Positions 17,735 to 27,385 of a stretch of 64,000 bases of DNA are shown here, piece after piece. Origin of the DNA: Dyella humicola (GTDB taxonomy: Bacteria > Pseudomonadota > Gammaproteobacteria > Xanthomonadales > Rhodanobacteraceae); contig NZ_JAPDPC010000001.1 of the NCBI RefSeq assembly GCF_026283945.1, positions 2,232,001 to 2,296,000 on the forward strand, written 5' to 3'. The translations under genes were made by a program, and so were the position numbers. How positions within the stretch are numbered: position 1 is the stretch's first letter; every line of letters starts with the position of its first letter. Under the pieces are notes generated by a model. That model saw only the letters and a list, made by a program, of their open reading frames with translations. It was not told the origin of the DNA and made no database searches.

Positions 17735-18741
17735 TAATGATAGCCATCGCCAACGCGGACTTTTCCACGGAAGACGTAATACGACCAAGCGGAGTAACCA
17801 AGGATCATGGGGATGATAAGCAGCGCGCCAACCAGGGTGAAGCCCAGGCTTTGGGTAGGTGCGGCGACCTCCCAGATCGAGATGGAAGGGGGAATGATAT
17901 TCGGCCAGATACTTATGACGAGGCCCGAGTACCCTAGGAAAATCAGAACCAGTGACCACAGAAACGGGCCCGCATGAGGGTCGTTCTTCAGCATGCGGAG
18001 AATGAAGGCCGTGGCCATGACGACGAGGACTGGGACGGGCGTGAAGAACCAGAGGTTGGGCAGCTTGAACCATCGATGCGCGATGGCTGGATGAGCAAGC
18101 GGCGTCCACAGGGCAACGATCACGATGGCGGCCAGGACGGCCATAGTGATGGGGCGAGCGATGTGGATCATGCTGAGCTGGAGTGCGCCCTCCGTCTTCA
18201 GGATGAGCCACGTTACTCCGAGCAGGGCATATGCGATAACCACACCGATGCCCGTGAAGATTGGGAACGGCCTCATCCAAGACATGACCCCGTCGGCACT
18301 GGCGCCATCGACGACGTGTACGCCATCGATGAAAGCGCCGAGCACAACGCCCTGAAAGAAGGCTGCCGTAAAGGATCCAGCTATGAATGCCTTGTCCCAG
18401 AACGGCCTATGCGTATCGTCTGCCTTGAACCGAAATTCGAACGAGACCCCGCGCCAGATGAGTCCCGCGAGCATCAGAAGTAGCGGGACATAAAACGCAC
18501 TGAGCAAGATGCCATAGGCCTTGGGAAAGGCAGCCATGAGGCCAGAGCCCCCCAGTACAAGCCAGGTTTCATTGCCATCCCAAACCGGAGCCACTGTGTT
18601 GACCATCGTGTCGCGGTGGTCACGCTCGCGGATGAAGAGGAATAGGATTCCGATGCCGAGATCGAACCCATCCATGATCACATACATCATGACCCCGAAT
18701 CCGATGATTAGTAGCCACAAAAGAGGCAGATCGATACCCAT
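17734..18741 (-). CDS. cydB: Cytochrome bd ubiquinol oxidase subunit II
   Basis: 335 residues. The N-terminus LPLLWLLIIGFGVMMYVIMD followed by GFDLGIGILF is the typical CydB start, and NETWLVLGG (around residue 55) is the conserved quinol-oxidase motif. Eight to nine hydrophobic segments place it in the inner membrane, paired with CydA. A ribosome site lies in the 15-base gap after cydA. The length fits the cyanide-insensitive (CioB-like) branch. Confidence 0.95.
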   Translation of the reverse strand: MGIDLPLLWLLIIGFGVMMYVIMDGFDLGIGILFLFIRERDHRDTMVNTVAPVWDGNETWLVLGGSGLMAAFPKAYGILLSAFYVPLLLMLAGLIWRGVSFEFRFKADDTHRPFWDKAFIAGSFTAAFFQGVVLGAFIDGVHVVDGASADGVMSWMRPFPIFTGIGVVIAYALLGVTWLILKTEGALQLSMIHIARPITMAVLAAIVIVALWTPLAHPAIAHRWFKLPNLWFFTPVPVLVVMATAFILRMLKNDPHAGPFLWSLVLIFLGYSGLVISIWPNIIPPSISIWEVAAPTQSLGFTLVGALLIIPMILGYSAWSYYVFRGKVRVGDGYH

Positions 18742-18756
18742 GTCTCGTCTCCAGGA

Positions 18757-20172
18757 CTATTGCTTCCGCTCAGCGGAATTCGAGGGCCCCACGGCTGCGG
18801 ACAAAGGGCGTGATGGCCTTTGATTCAAGGAATCGCCTTCGGCGACGTCATGCTCCCTCGGGCCTTGCTGGACGAGTTTGAACATATAGGTGATGCCAGT
18901 GCCGAAAACGACCGTGTACATCACCATCAGCACGAGGAGTGCGACGGATAGTGTCAGCACGGAGTGATTGGACACCGCATCCTTGGTTCGCATGAGTCCG
19001 TAGACGACCCATGGTTGGCGACCGATCTCCGTGGTGAACCAGCCTGCCAGCATGGCGATGAGTCCGGCGGGGCCCATGAGCAGCGTGAAGTGAGCCAATA
19101 TTCGCGACTCATACATGGTTCCTCGCCAACGCGTATAGGCACCCAGCATCGCAAGGAAAACCGTCAGGACGCCGAGTCCGACCATGACGCGGAAGCTCCA
19201 GAAGAGAATAGCGGCGTTGGGCCTGTCCTCGCGGGGAAATTCTTTAAGGCCCTGGATTGTGCCGCTCCACGTGTGGGTGAGGATAAGGCTGCCGAGGTGG
19301 GGCACTCCTACCCCATAGTCCGTCCGCTCCTCTCCCATGTTCGGTAGACCGAAGAGCAGCAGAGGTACGCCTTTCCCGTTGGCTATGTTGTCCCAGTGAC
19401 CTTCGATAGCTGCGATCTTGGCAGGCTGATGCTTTAGCGTATTGAGACCATGGGCATCGCCAATGAGGATCTGGATGGGGGCAGCAAACAACAGCATCCA
19501 CATGGCCATGGAAAACATCTTCTTGATCGCCGGCCGGCGATCTCCCTTGAGAATATGCCAGGCGCCCGAAGCGCCGACGAAGAGGGCTGTGGCGATCATG
19601 GCGGCCATGCACATGTGCGCGAGACGGTATGGGAAGGAAGGGTTGAAGATGACAGCGACCCAGTCCACCGGGACGACCACGCCGTCAACAATGCTGTAGC
19701 CCTGCGGGGTCTGCATCCAGCTATTGGATGCCAGGATCCATGTCGCGGAAAGTAACGTTCCGATCGCGACCATGATGCTCGAAAAAAAATGGAGATTTCG
19801 GCCTACCCTCTTCCATCCGAAGAGCATCACGCCGAGAAAACCCGCCTCCAAGAAAAAGGCGGTGAGCACTTCGTAGGCCAGCAAAGGGCCGGTGACGCTC
19901 CCGGCAAATGACGAATAGCGGCTCCAGTTGGTGCCGAACTCGTAGGCCATCACCAGGCCGGAGACGACGCCCATGGCGAAATTCACGGCAAATATTTTCG
20001 ACCAGAACAGGTACAGGTCCTTGTAGATGTCTTGCTTCTTCCACAGCCACACCCCCTCCAGCACGGCCAGGTAGCTCGCCAGGCCGATGGTGATGGCTGG
20101 AAAGATGATGTGAAAGGCAACAGTGAATCCAAATTGGATTCGTGCGAGCTCTAGGGCCGTGAAGGGAAGCAT
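18757..20172 (-). CDS. cydA: Cytochrome bd ubiquinol oxidase subunit I, cyanide-insensitive type
   Basis: 471 residues, shorter than E. coli CydA because the Q-loop is short, as in CioA-type oxidases. Conserved elements: ALELARIQFGFTVAFHIIFP at the N-terminus with the heme-ligand His, the quinol-binding loop region, and GRQPW (around residue 365). It oxidises ubiquinol and reduces O2 to water in the inner membrane without proton pumping, and supports growth at low O2 or under respiratory poisons. It precedes cydB by 15 bases. The catalase gene lies 128 bases upstream on the same strand, so a shared stress-responsive transcript is possible. Confidence 0.95.
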   Translation of the reverse strand: MLPFTALELARIQFGFTVAFHIIFPAITIGLASYLAVLEGVWLWKKQDIYKDLYLFWSKIFAVNFAMGVVSGLVMAYEFGTNWSRYSSFAGSVTGPLLAYEVLTAFFLEAGFLGVMLFGWKRVGRNLHFFSSIMVAIGTLLSATWILASNSWMQTPQGYSIVDGVVVPVDWVAVIFNPSFPYRLAHMCMAAMIATALFVGASGAWHILKGDRRPAIKKMFSMAMWMLLFAAPIQILIGDAHGLNTLKHQPAKIAAIEGHWDNIANGKGVPLLLFGLPNMGEERTDYGVGVPHLGSLILTHTWSGTIQGLKEFPREDRPNAAILFWSFRVMVGLGVLTVFLAMLGAYTRWRGTMYESRILAHFTLLMGPAGLIAMLAGWFTTEIGRQPWVVYGLMRTKDAVSNHSVLTLSVALLVLMVMYTVVFGTGITYMFKLVQQGPREHDVAEGDSLNQRPSRPLSAAVGPSNSAERKQ

Positions 20173-20300
20173 GACTGGATCTGAATTTCTCGAGGTGGCC
20201 TTCTAAAAAGGACGCGGGATTTGGCGATCGAGTCGACGTGTGTCGATCGGCGATGTCACGACCACCGTCCCATGGTGATCTGCGATGCTCCGAAGAGGCA

Positions 20301-21743
20301 CTAGCCTGCCTGTCCCAACTTGGCAATTGCGTCAGCGACACCTTTCCCATAGGCCGGATCCGCCAGGGTGCAGTTGGCAATGTGTCGATCAATGACGTCC
20401 TGAGACACACCCTTGATTGATCGGGCTGAGTTCTCGAACAGCATTTGCCGTTGCCCGGGCGTCATCATGCGGAAGAGATCGCCAGGCTGAGAGAAATAGT
20501 CGGTGTCCTCACGATGATTCCATCGCGACGCTGTTCCCTCAATGTTGAGGGGAAGATCTGCGTAGGTGGGTTGAGCCTGCAGTTCGCCGCGACTATTTGG
20601 TTCATAGCTGGTCGACCCGCCGCCATTGCCGTCGACGCGCATGGCGCCATCCCGGTGATAACTGGAGAACGGGCACTTCGGTGCATTGACGGGAATCTGC
20701 GAGTAGTTCACGCCAAGGCGATAACGCTGGGTGTCGCCGTAGGAGAAGAGGCGGCCGTGCAACATTTTGTCCGGTGAGAAACCTATACCCGGAACGATCA
20801 CCGCTGGGCTGAACGCCGCTTGTTCCACGTCCGCAAAGAAATTATCCGGGTTGCGATTCAGCTCGAACTCGCCTACCTCGATCAACGGATAGTCCCTGTG
20901 GGGCCAGACTTTCGTCAAATCAAAGGGATTGATGTGATAGCTATTAGCTTCAGCTTCGGGCATGACCTGGACGTAAAGCGTCCACCTGGGGAATTCGCCG
21001 CGTTCAATGGCCTCGTACAAATCACGTTGATTGCTCTCCCGGTCCGAGCCAACCAACGCCGCCGCCTCCTGGTCGGTCAGGTTCTGGATGCCTTGCTGAG
21101 TCTTGAAGGTGAACTTGACCCAGAATCGTTCATTCTCCGTGTTTATGAAGCTGTAGGTATGACTGCCAAACCCGTGCATGTGACGAAAGCTGCGCGGTAT
21201 TCCTCGATCGCTCATGACGATTGTCACTTGGTGTAACGCCTCTGGAAGTAACGTCCAGTAATCCCAGTTATTTTGGGCGCTACGCATACCGGTGCGGGGA
21301 TCTCGTTTTACGGCATGATTGAGGTCGGGAAACTTAAGCGGATCTCGAATGAAGAACACGGGTGTGTTGTTTCCCACCAGATCCCAATTGCCCTCTTCGG
21401 TATAGAACTTCAGGGCAAATCCACGGATGTCGCGTTCCGCATCCGCTGCGCCTCGTTCACCTGCCACGGTGGAAAACCGCGCAAACATCTCCGTCCTCTT
21501 TCCGAGGCAAGAGAAGACCTTTGCTTTCGTGAAACGAGTAATGTCATGTGTGACGGTGAACGTGCCAAAGGCGCCAGCGCCCTTTGCGTGCATGCGGCGT
21601 TCTGGAATCACCTCGCGATCGAAATGCGCGATCTTCTCAAGAAACCAGACGTCTTGGAGAAGCGCCGGTCCGCGTGGTCCGGCGGTCATCGTGTTGTTGT
21701 CGTCAGCGACTGGTGCGCCGAAAGACGTCGTAAGCTTGCTCAT
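20301..21743 (-). CDS. katA: Monofunctional heme catalase (small-subunit clade)
   Basis: 480 residues from the ATG at 21741-21743 (AAGGTG upstream). Hallmarks: [14 protein letters not shown] with catalytic His52, [12 protein letters not shown] with Asn125, and [14 protein letters not shown] with the heme-ligand Tyr. The length and the absence of a C-terminal flavodoxin-like domain place it in the clade 3 small-subunit catalases. It splits H2O2 to water and O2; there is no signal peptide, so it is cytoplasmic. A sensor kinase gene diverges about 330 bases upstream, and the cydAB genes follow on the same strand. Confidence 0.95.
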   Translation of the reverse strand: MSKLTTSFGAPVADDNNTMTAGPRGPALLQDVWFLEKIAHFDREVIPERRMHAKGAGAFGTFTVTHDITRFTKAKVFSCLGKRTEMFARFSTVAGERGAADAERDIRGFALKFYTEEGNWDLVGNNTPVFFIRDPLKFPDLNHAVKRDPRTGMRSAQNNWDYWTLLPEALHQVTIVMSDRGIPRSFRHMHGFGSHTYSFINTENERFWVKFTFKTQQGIQNLTDQEAAALVGSDRESNQRDLYEAIERGEFPRWTLYVQVMPEAEANSYHINPFDLTKVWPHRDYPLIEVGEFELNRNPDNFFADVEQAAFSPAVIVPGIGFSPDKMLHGRLFSYGDTQRYRLGVNYSQIPVNAPKCPFSSYHRDGAMRVDGNGGGSTSYEPNSRGELQAQPTYADLPLNIEGTASRWNHREDTDYFSQPGDLFRMMTPGQRQMLFENSARSIKGVSQDVIDRHIANCTLADPAYGKGVADAIAKLGQAG

Positions 21744-22075
21744 GGTGTCACCTTGGTGGGAGGCGATGAACATCCTGACCTTAGGCACCTGTTCGTTGTA
21801 GGCCCCCGCGAAGCGTTACTGTGTTTCCATCGCAGCACCAGTGACGTGCGAAAGCACCCGCTTCGCGTGATATGGAAAGCGACTTTCCACCGCGCTTCGT
21901 GGTTTGCTTACCTCTTAAAGCACCGCCCATTGTTGCGTCCCGATCAACGGAGAGATCAATCGTCAGTCTCTATCAGGGCAGACGTCAGTCGCATAGCATG
22001 AACCTGATTATTAAGACGCCGGCCTCGCTAACCGTGAAGGCTTGCCTGTCAATGGACAAGAGTCTTAGGGCTTAT

Positions 22076-23278
22076 ATGACGGATCTGACAACGCCACAGA
22101 TTGGGCCAAGAGCATTGGCCGACCCAGGAACCCAGTGGGGGGTTGCTGCCGCTTCCTCAAGATCCGTGGCGATCATCATCACCGACCACGACGGCATGAT
22201 CCTGGCGTGGAATGCGGGGGCGCAGGATATGTTCGGCTATAACGCATGCGACATGATCGGTCGATCCATGCTGGCCGTGGTTGACTCCTCCGCGTCATCT
22301 GAAGCCGCGGAATCCTCACTAGACCCGTTTTTCGACAACGGGCACTCAAGGTGGTATCGCCACAGATCCGGTCGGCGGGTCTTTTGCATGGCAAGGATGT
22401 CTATCCTCGGCGCAGAAGTCGATGGGTCTGGAAGGCGCGCGTTGTTCCTATGCAATGTGACCGAGATTCGGGAACGATTTGATGCTTTGCTATCGCGACT
22501 GATTGCACAGGAAGTTCGCTGTGACGAGGCATTGAACGCCGACGCATACAAAGACCGATGTATCGCCTTGATATCCCACGAACTTAAGCAGCCCTTAACC
22601 ATGATTCTTATGGTGATCGAACGGCTTCTGGAGGTTTCGGATGACGCGCGAGAACAACGGACTCGTGAAGATCTTCGAGATTTGCGTGGCGCCACCCGGC
22701 GAATGACAAGGATCGTCGACGATCTCCTCGAGCTATCTCGGGCCAGAGCTGGAAAGATCAGGCTCGAACCCATTCTTGTCAATGTCGATGAGTTGGTGCG
22801 TGACGTGTCGGCCGCAATGGCGGAATCTGCACCCGACAGAAGCATCATCGTTGACATCGAAGGATCCGATTACGGATGCATAGGCGATCCGGTGAGAATG
22901 GAACAGATCGTCTCGAATCTCCTGCACAACGCAATCAAGTTCAGTGAGTCAGGAGGACGCATCCATGTTTGCGTTGGAGCGGATGATGGCTTTGCAAAGA
23001 TTGCAGTGGCCGATGATGGCGTCGGCATATCGCGAGAATTCCTCCCGCATGTGTTCAGCATGTTTGATCAGGAGTTAGGAGCGCATCCTTCCACCACCGA
23101 TGGACTTGGTATTGGTCTGGCGGTAGTCAACGAGCTGGTAAAAGCTCACGCTGGGCGCATAAGCGTCCTGTCGGAGGGACTGGGGCGGGGTGCGAAATTC
23201 ACCGTGTGGCTTCCACTTGCCAGGAAATCGATGTCAGCACAATTTATGTCTTCGCCGGCGATGGAAGGACTTGCTTAG
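22076..23278 (+). CDS. PAS-domain sensor histidine kinase, orphan
   Basis: 400 residues from the ATG at 22076 (AGGG five bases upstream); ATGs at 21998 and 22052 are alternatives. A PAS domain spans ~25-145 (VAIIITDHDGMILAWNAGAQ). The H-box is ALISHELKQPLTMILMVIER, the N-box VRMEQIVSNLLHNAIKFSES, the G1-box VADDGVGIS and the G2-box GLGIGLAVV, so the kinase core looks active. There are no membrane segments, so it is a soluble sensor. No response-regulator gene is adjacent. It diverges from the catalase gene, which suggests redox or peroxide sensing. Confidence 0.88.
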   Translation: MTDLTTPQIGPRALADPGTQWGVAAASSRSVAIIITDHDGMILAWNAGAQDMFGYNACDMIGRSMLAVVDSSASSEAAESSLDPFFDNGHSRWYRHRSGRRVFCMARMSILGAEVDGSGRRALFLCNVTEIRERFDALLSRLIAQEVRCDEALNADAYKDRCIALISHELKQPLTMILMVIERLLEVSDDAREQRTREDLRDLRGATRRMTRIVDDLLELSRARAGKIRLEPILVNVDELVRDVSAAMAESAPDRSIIVDIEGSDYGCIGDPVRMEQIVSNLLHNAIKFSESGGRIHVCVGADDGFAKIAVADDGVGISREFLPHVFSMFDQELGAHPSTTDGLGIGLAVVNELVKAHAGRISVLSEGLGRGAKFTVWLPLARKSMSAQFMSSPAMEGLA

Positions 23279-23469
23279 CACGGAGACATGGGGAAAATCG
23301 ACGCTCAATCCGATAAAATTCAGTGCATTTGAGGACCTGGCATGGAGTGCAGTTTCTCGCCTCTCTTTGGATGCGGTCGCGTAACGCAAAGAGGGTAACC
23401 ACTACACGGGTAGGGCAGGCGACATAACTGAGATGCCGCCCGCGCCGCTGACATGGTGACCGGTTGCGA

Positions 23470-24291
23470 TCAGGTCTTAAGGAAGGCGAGCAGGTCCGCG
23501 TTGACCTGATTCTGGTGCGTCGTCGTCATGCCGTGGGGCGCACCTGGATAGAAGATGGCTTTGGCTCCCTTGATGAGGGTCATGGATTTCAGGGCCGACT
23601 CCTTGATCGGTACGATCTGGTCGTCCTCACCGTGAAGAATCAAAGTGGGGATATCGAACTTGGCAAGGTCATCCGAGAAGTCCGTTTCGGAAAATGCCTT
23701 GATGCACTCATAGGCATTCTTCAGGCCGGCCTGCATGCTCCACGTCCAGAACTGCCGGAGCGTTCCCGGCGAGACCTTCGATCCCGGACGGTTCGCGCCG
23801 TAGAACGGTAGCGAGAGATCTTCGTAGAACTGCGATCTATCCCGGCTGATTGTGCTGCGCATCTCGTTAAATACGTTCAGAGGAATGCCGTCGGGATTCG
23901 CATTTGTCTGAACCATGATCGGTGGAACCGCACCTATAAGGATGGCCTTGGCCACGCGGCTGGTGCCATGTCGGGCGATGTAGCGAGCCACCTCGCCGCC
24001 GCCGGTGGAATGACCGACCATGGTGACATCTCTCAGATCGAGCTCTTCGACGAGAGCCGCAAGATCGTCAGCATAGCCATTCATATCATTTCCATGAGTC
24101 GCCTGGCTGGAACGTCCGTGACCGCGACGGTCGTGCGCGATGACACGAAAACCATTCTGCGCAAGAAAGAGCATTTGACCGTCCCACGCGTCCGCGGTTA
24201 ATGGCCAGCCGTGAGAGAATGTGACGACTGGACCGTCGCCCCAGTCCTTGTAATAGATCTCGGTTCCATCTTTGGTGGTGAATGTACTCAT
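23470..24291 (-). CDS. Alpha/beta hydrolase, non-heme chloroperoxidase-like
   Basis: 273 residues. Catalytic triad: Ser in GHSTGGGE (about residue 98), Asp in LHGEDDQIV, His in APHGMT. The sequence pattern ([36 protein letters not shown]) is typical of the bacterial non-heme haloperoxidase/perhydrolase group, which acts as an esterase and in the presence of peroxide and acid makes peracids. There is no signal peptide. It converges with the sensor kinase gene. The physiological substrate is unknown. Confidence 0.9.
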   Translation of the reverse strand: MSTFTTKDGTEIYYKDWGDGPVVTFSHGWPLTADAWDGQMLFLAQNGFRVIAHDRRGHGRSSQATHGNDMNGYADDLAALVEELDLRDVTMVGHSTGGGEVARYIARHGTSRVAKAILIGAVPPIMVQTNANPDGIPLNVFNEMRSTISRDRSQFYEDLSLPFYGANRPGSKVSPGTLRQFWTWSMQAGLKNAYECIKAFSETDFSDDLAKFDIPTLILHGEDDQIVPIKESALKSMTLIKGAKAIFYPGAPHGMTTTHQNQVNADLLAFLKT

Positions 24292-24463
24292 AGCTCCAAC
24301 TCCAATCTCATCGTGCGAGGGATATGTACGGAAGGCGAGGGGTTGATATCAGACCGAAAGGGTGGGTCCGTCCAATGCTTGTAGCGATCCTTGGAAATCG
24401 CTTTCGCCATGCGATTGGCGCTCCATAAGCTGGTCTGCGTAATTTCAAAGTGGCGCGGCGTAA

Positions 24464-24709
24464 TCAGTAAATTCTGGCCACCGAGTCAATGATGAAGTTG
24501 ACCCTGTTCTTATGGCACCAGGCTTCCAGCTCGTGTCTAAGTACTGGCCACTTGTCCCTTGCCCAATGAGGCGCGTCAATCAACCAGGACTCCTCAGTGG
24601 GTAGGTAAGCCGTGGCAATGACCATGGGTAGCTCGAGCTCAAGCGTGCCTCCTGGACCGGTGCAGTAAAGTCCACCATTCCACTTTGGGTAAAACCGGAA
24701 AGTACTCAT
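24464..24709 (-). CDS. Conserved-looking hypothetical protein
   Basis: 81 residues from the ATG at 24707-24709; the frame can be extended by 23 residues. The product (STFRFYPKWNGGLYCTGPGG, then LELELPMVIATAYLPTEESW) looks like a compact soluble protein rich in Trp and Tyr. I do not recognise a family. No good ribosome site precedes either start. Confidence 0.45.
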   Translation of the reverse strand: MSTFRFYPKWNGGLYCTGPGGTLELELPMVIATAYLPTEESWLIDAPHWARDKWPVLRHELEAWCHKNRVNFIIDSVARIY

Positions 24710-24872
24710 AGTTCGATTCAGAAGATCCATCCAGTGCGCCCGTACGTTGCCCGTTCTGTACCGCCAAATAGCGGTCACTCTGTGTTTCGGGCGGGACCGG
24801 TAAGAGGTGGCTTCGGCTTACAGCCGCGATGCATGACGGGAACGTGGGTCTTCGAGATGCGGGTAGTCACAC

Positions 24873-25574
24873 CTACTCTTCAAACGGAGAATTGAGCAAT
24901 GAGTCAACGAGTGACGGTCGACGGTAGCCGGGGATAAATCGCTCACCAAAATCTCGCGCAAAGTTGTCATATGTCGTCTCAGGTCGTGACTCAACAATCC
25001 CGCAAATAGTCCGTGTGAAGCGTTCCTTCATTTTCAATCGTGGAAAAGCTTCAACTATAGATTTCATCCGATGATCATCGATGGAGTCGTAGCACCACCC
25101 GCCGCCCCAGTCGACGCCAATGCCCATCGTGCAAAGTGCCACCTCTGATTCTTTGTGGAGTCCTATCGATGGCGTGGAGTTCAGTGCGACGCTGTCCCAA
25201 ATAAGCTGCGCTCGCCGCTCGTCCAGACCTTCCTTGCGGGCAAATGCTCGGGCGGCATTTGCGCTCTCTACTTCGAATCGAAGCGGACCGCTGAATGCTT
25301 CAGCCAGACCGAGGTCATGTAAGAGCAAGGACACGGCAAGTACTTCCGGATCGTATGGCACCCCCCGAAACTCGGCGAGCGTGGCGGCGAAGAGCCACGA
25401 GCGCATCACATGGTTGAAAAGGTAGGGTTCGGAATAATCGCGAACATATTCGATGGCGCGGGATACCAGCGGTGTATTCGGGACGGCAACGTTGGCGATC
25501 AGGCGCCTTGGGAACGTTGACCCTATCGTGGTGGAGGTAGCCAGTGCGTGGCTAGGAGTTGATCTCTGTTTCAT
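24873..25574 (-). CDS. HD-domain protein, cyanamide hydratase-like
   Basis: 233 residues from the ATG at 25574; the frame is open for another 58 codons, but that extension is basic and low-complexity. FNHVMRSWLFA (about residues 50-60) and LLLHDLGLAE supply the His and HD metal ligands of the HD/PDEase superfamily. This FNH...HDLG arrangement is seen in cyanamide hydratase-like and related proteins of unknown substrate. A Gly/Trp-rich stretch (GIGVDWGGGWCYD) lies near residue 150. It is presumably a cytoplasmic hydrolase or hydratase. It has no obvious operon partner. Confidence 0.65.
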   Translation of the reverse strand: MKQRSTPSHALATSTTIGSTFPRRLIANVAVPNTPLVSRAIEYVRDYSEPYLFNHVMRSWLFAATLAEFRGVPYDPEVLAVSLLLHDLGLAEAFSGPLRFEVESANAARAFARKEGLDERRAQLIWDSVALNSTPSIGLHKESEVALCTMGIGVDWGGGWCYDSIDDHRMKSIVEAFPRLKMKERFTRTICGIVESRPETTYDNFARDFGERFIPGYRRPSLVDSLLNSPFEE

Positions 25575-26255
25575 AAGCCTATTTCGGATAGCGCCTGACA
25601 AATTCATCGGATAGCTCGACCAATCGGCAGAAGCCCACAAGGGCTTTGGCGGTGCGATTGGATCCGACAGGGCGTAACTCGCTGCGCGAGGAACCCGCTG
25701 TGGCACCGCGACCATACGAGCAGCAGGCCATGCAACGGTGATCTTCACCTATCGCCTGGTTTTCGCTGGACCGTGGGTGGTTCCGTCACCCAGATGCCAT
25801 AGCGTTACCAGCAAAACCTCGCAAACCTATGACGAGCGAGCCCGCGCCCGGGGGAACTAATGGCTGACATCTTGAGCTTAGACGTTGTTGAACAGTAGGT
25901 CCTCACGAGACGTCACTATGTTTCCGTTTGAGAACCAATGCGGGCAATCGGATATGGCCAGCTGGTTCACGCTAACGAAAGCGCGCTTGATCTAGCTGGA
26001 ATTCAGGTATCTCCACGCCCTGTCGTCGCGGCGCCATGGCGGTGCGTGCGCGTCACATCGGGGATTGGTGCGCGCTCCGCAACACTGCGAATACAAGAGC
26101 GGACCTACCGCCACATCGTGGTCAAAACTACGCTTTGTTCAACGCCAGCGACCACTCAGATTGAGTCAGCCGTCTTCGAGACTTCAATCGGCGCTTATTT
26201 TTGCCGGGGCCGGTGAATCGTTCGCGAATGCCATTGTTGGCGGGAGCGTGTTGTT
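25575..26255. other. Gene-free stretch
   Basis: About 680 bases between divergent genes, counting a possible 58-codon N-terminal extension of the HD-domain gene. Nothing recognisable in either direction. Confidence 0.35.
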
Positions 26256-26585
26256 ATGACTGGCATGTCTTTGAACAAACCTATCGCTAAGTCATCGCTG
26301 CGTTTGCTTGTGGTGGCGGCCTACGCAGCGGACCCATCCGACAAACTGATATCGCCTGTTGGCGAACACAGCTACAGCACCCTGTTCACTCTGATACCCG
26401 TAGCCCTGGCGGTGCTACGAGTGGCCGCCGAAATAGAGTCAAGGCCGGCCGCCGTCACGGAGTGGTACAGGACGACACCAATAGCAGAGTTGGGACATCT
26501 CACTGCAGAGCAGTTAGTGGCGCTGGGTCGGGCAGAAATAGTGATTTCGTTCCTAAGATCCATTCGTGATGGCACGCGCTGCTGA
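26256..26585 (+). CDS. Small MbcA/ParS-like (DUF2384-like) protein
   Basis: 109 residues, with a GGGAG ribosome site before the ATG. The C-terminal half (EWYRTTPIAELGHLTAEQLV, then GRAEIVISFLRSIRDGTR) follows the pattern of the toxin-binding C-terminal domain of Xre/MbcA/ParS-type antitoxins: W...P...G..T...L...G....V..FL..I..G. No RES-domain toxin lies nearby, so it appears to be an orphan. A second such protein follows 55 bases downstream. Family assignment is by pattern only. Confidence 0.55.
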   Translation: MTGMSLNKPIAKSSLRLLVVAAYAADPSDKLISPVGEHSYSTLFTLIPVALAVLRVAAEIESRPAAVTEWYRTTPIAELGHLTAEQLVALGRAEIVISFLRSIRDGTRC

Positions 26586-26640
26586 TCGTAACGCGGGTCA
26601 ATCTCCTGCTCTCTTTTTGAAGCCGCAAAGGAGTACCAAG

Positions 26641-26958
26641 GTGGACAAATCAGGTAGCACGTTTGAGGACATCGCAAATGATATCGCGAGTGTCGTGATG
26701 TGGCGCGAGGAGTTGGTCTCCAGCGCGATCGATATTCTCGAATATCGGCATCCGAAATTGGCGCTAGCGTTAATTGAAAATGTTGGCAACAGAAAGCGAG
26801 CTGGTCATTGGATATGTACGCACCAACGCGTCAACGGTGGAAAATCTCCGTGCGAGTTGTTGGCAGATGGCGATGAAGACAGCGTGTGGGACCTACTGGA
26901 TAGCATTTGGCGGGTGGATGGATCACCGGACAAAGCGCGCACGAATCTTACGTACTAA
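26641..26958 (+). CDS. Small MbcA/ParS-like (DUF2384-like) protein, second in tandem
   Basis: 105 residues from a GTG start chosen because AAAGGAG lies seven bases upstream. The C-terminal part HWICTHQRVNGGKSPCELLA followed by DGDEDSVWDLLDSI is a good match to the DUF2384 pattern (GG.SP.ELL..G....V..LL..I). The N-terminus lacks a clear helix-turn-helix. Probably co-transcribed with the preceding gene. No toxin partner is visible. Confidence 0.6.
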   Translation: MDKSGSTFEDIANDIASVVMWREELVSSAIDILEYRHPKLALALIENVGNRKRAGHWICTHQRVNGGKSPCELLADGDEDSVWDLLDSIWRVDGSPDKARTNLTY

Positions 26959-27142
26959 AAAATGTCTGGGGGCATATTTATCGCCGGAATCTAATCGATC
27001 TTTTGGAATCTTGAGCCTCCGCTGAGGGCGGAGGAGATTCGCACAAATGAGCGTCTTCTCCGAACTACGTAACTGAATATTTGTTCGCTGAGACACGCGC
27101 CATTGAGTCGTACGGCTGATACAACAAATAGGAGTCGCTGCC

Positions 27143-27385
27143 ATGTCTTTTATGAGAACTGCATTCTTTGTGAAAAACATTCCTAGCGGGGAGCGCATCA
27201 CGCGCGTCGTACTCGCCGCGATCGCTGCCATGCTTGGTATCGTCATGATTTCCCATCCGTGGAACTGGGTCGTCGCACTGGCGTGCGTAGGATTCGGTTT
27301 CACAGGCGTGGTGGGGTTCTGCCCCGCCTGTGCGCTCGCGGGAAGGCGATTGGCAAGAAATAGTGAGCTGCGGTACTGGCGATGA
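27143..27385 (+). CDS. DUF2892-family small membrane protein
   Basis: 80 residues, with an AGGAG ribosome site. FFVKNIPSGERITRVVLAAI followed by a Gly/Cys-rich second hydrophobic segment (GFGFTGVVGFCPACALAG) is the DUF2892/YgaP transmembrane pattern, with the conserved CPAC cysteines. Such domains occur alone or fused to rhodanese; here there is no rhodanese part. Two inner-membrane helices are expected. Confidence 0.8.
   Translation: MSFMRTAFFVKNIPSGERITRVVLAAIAAMLGIVMISHPWNWVVALACVGFGFTGVVGFCPACALAGRRLARNSELRYWR

Noticed and set aside
21273-22001. 242-codon plus-strand frame opposite the catalase gene
   Set aside because: It is a shadow of the catalase gene, with no family resemblance of its own.
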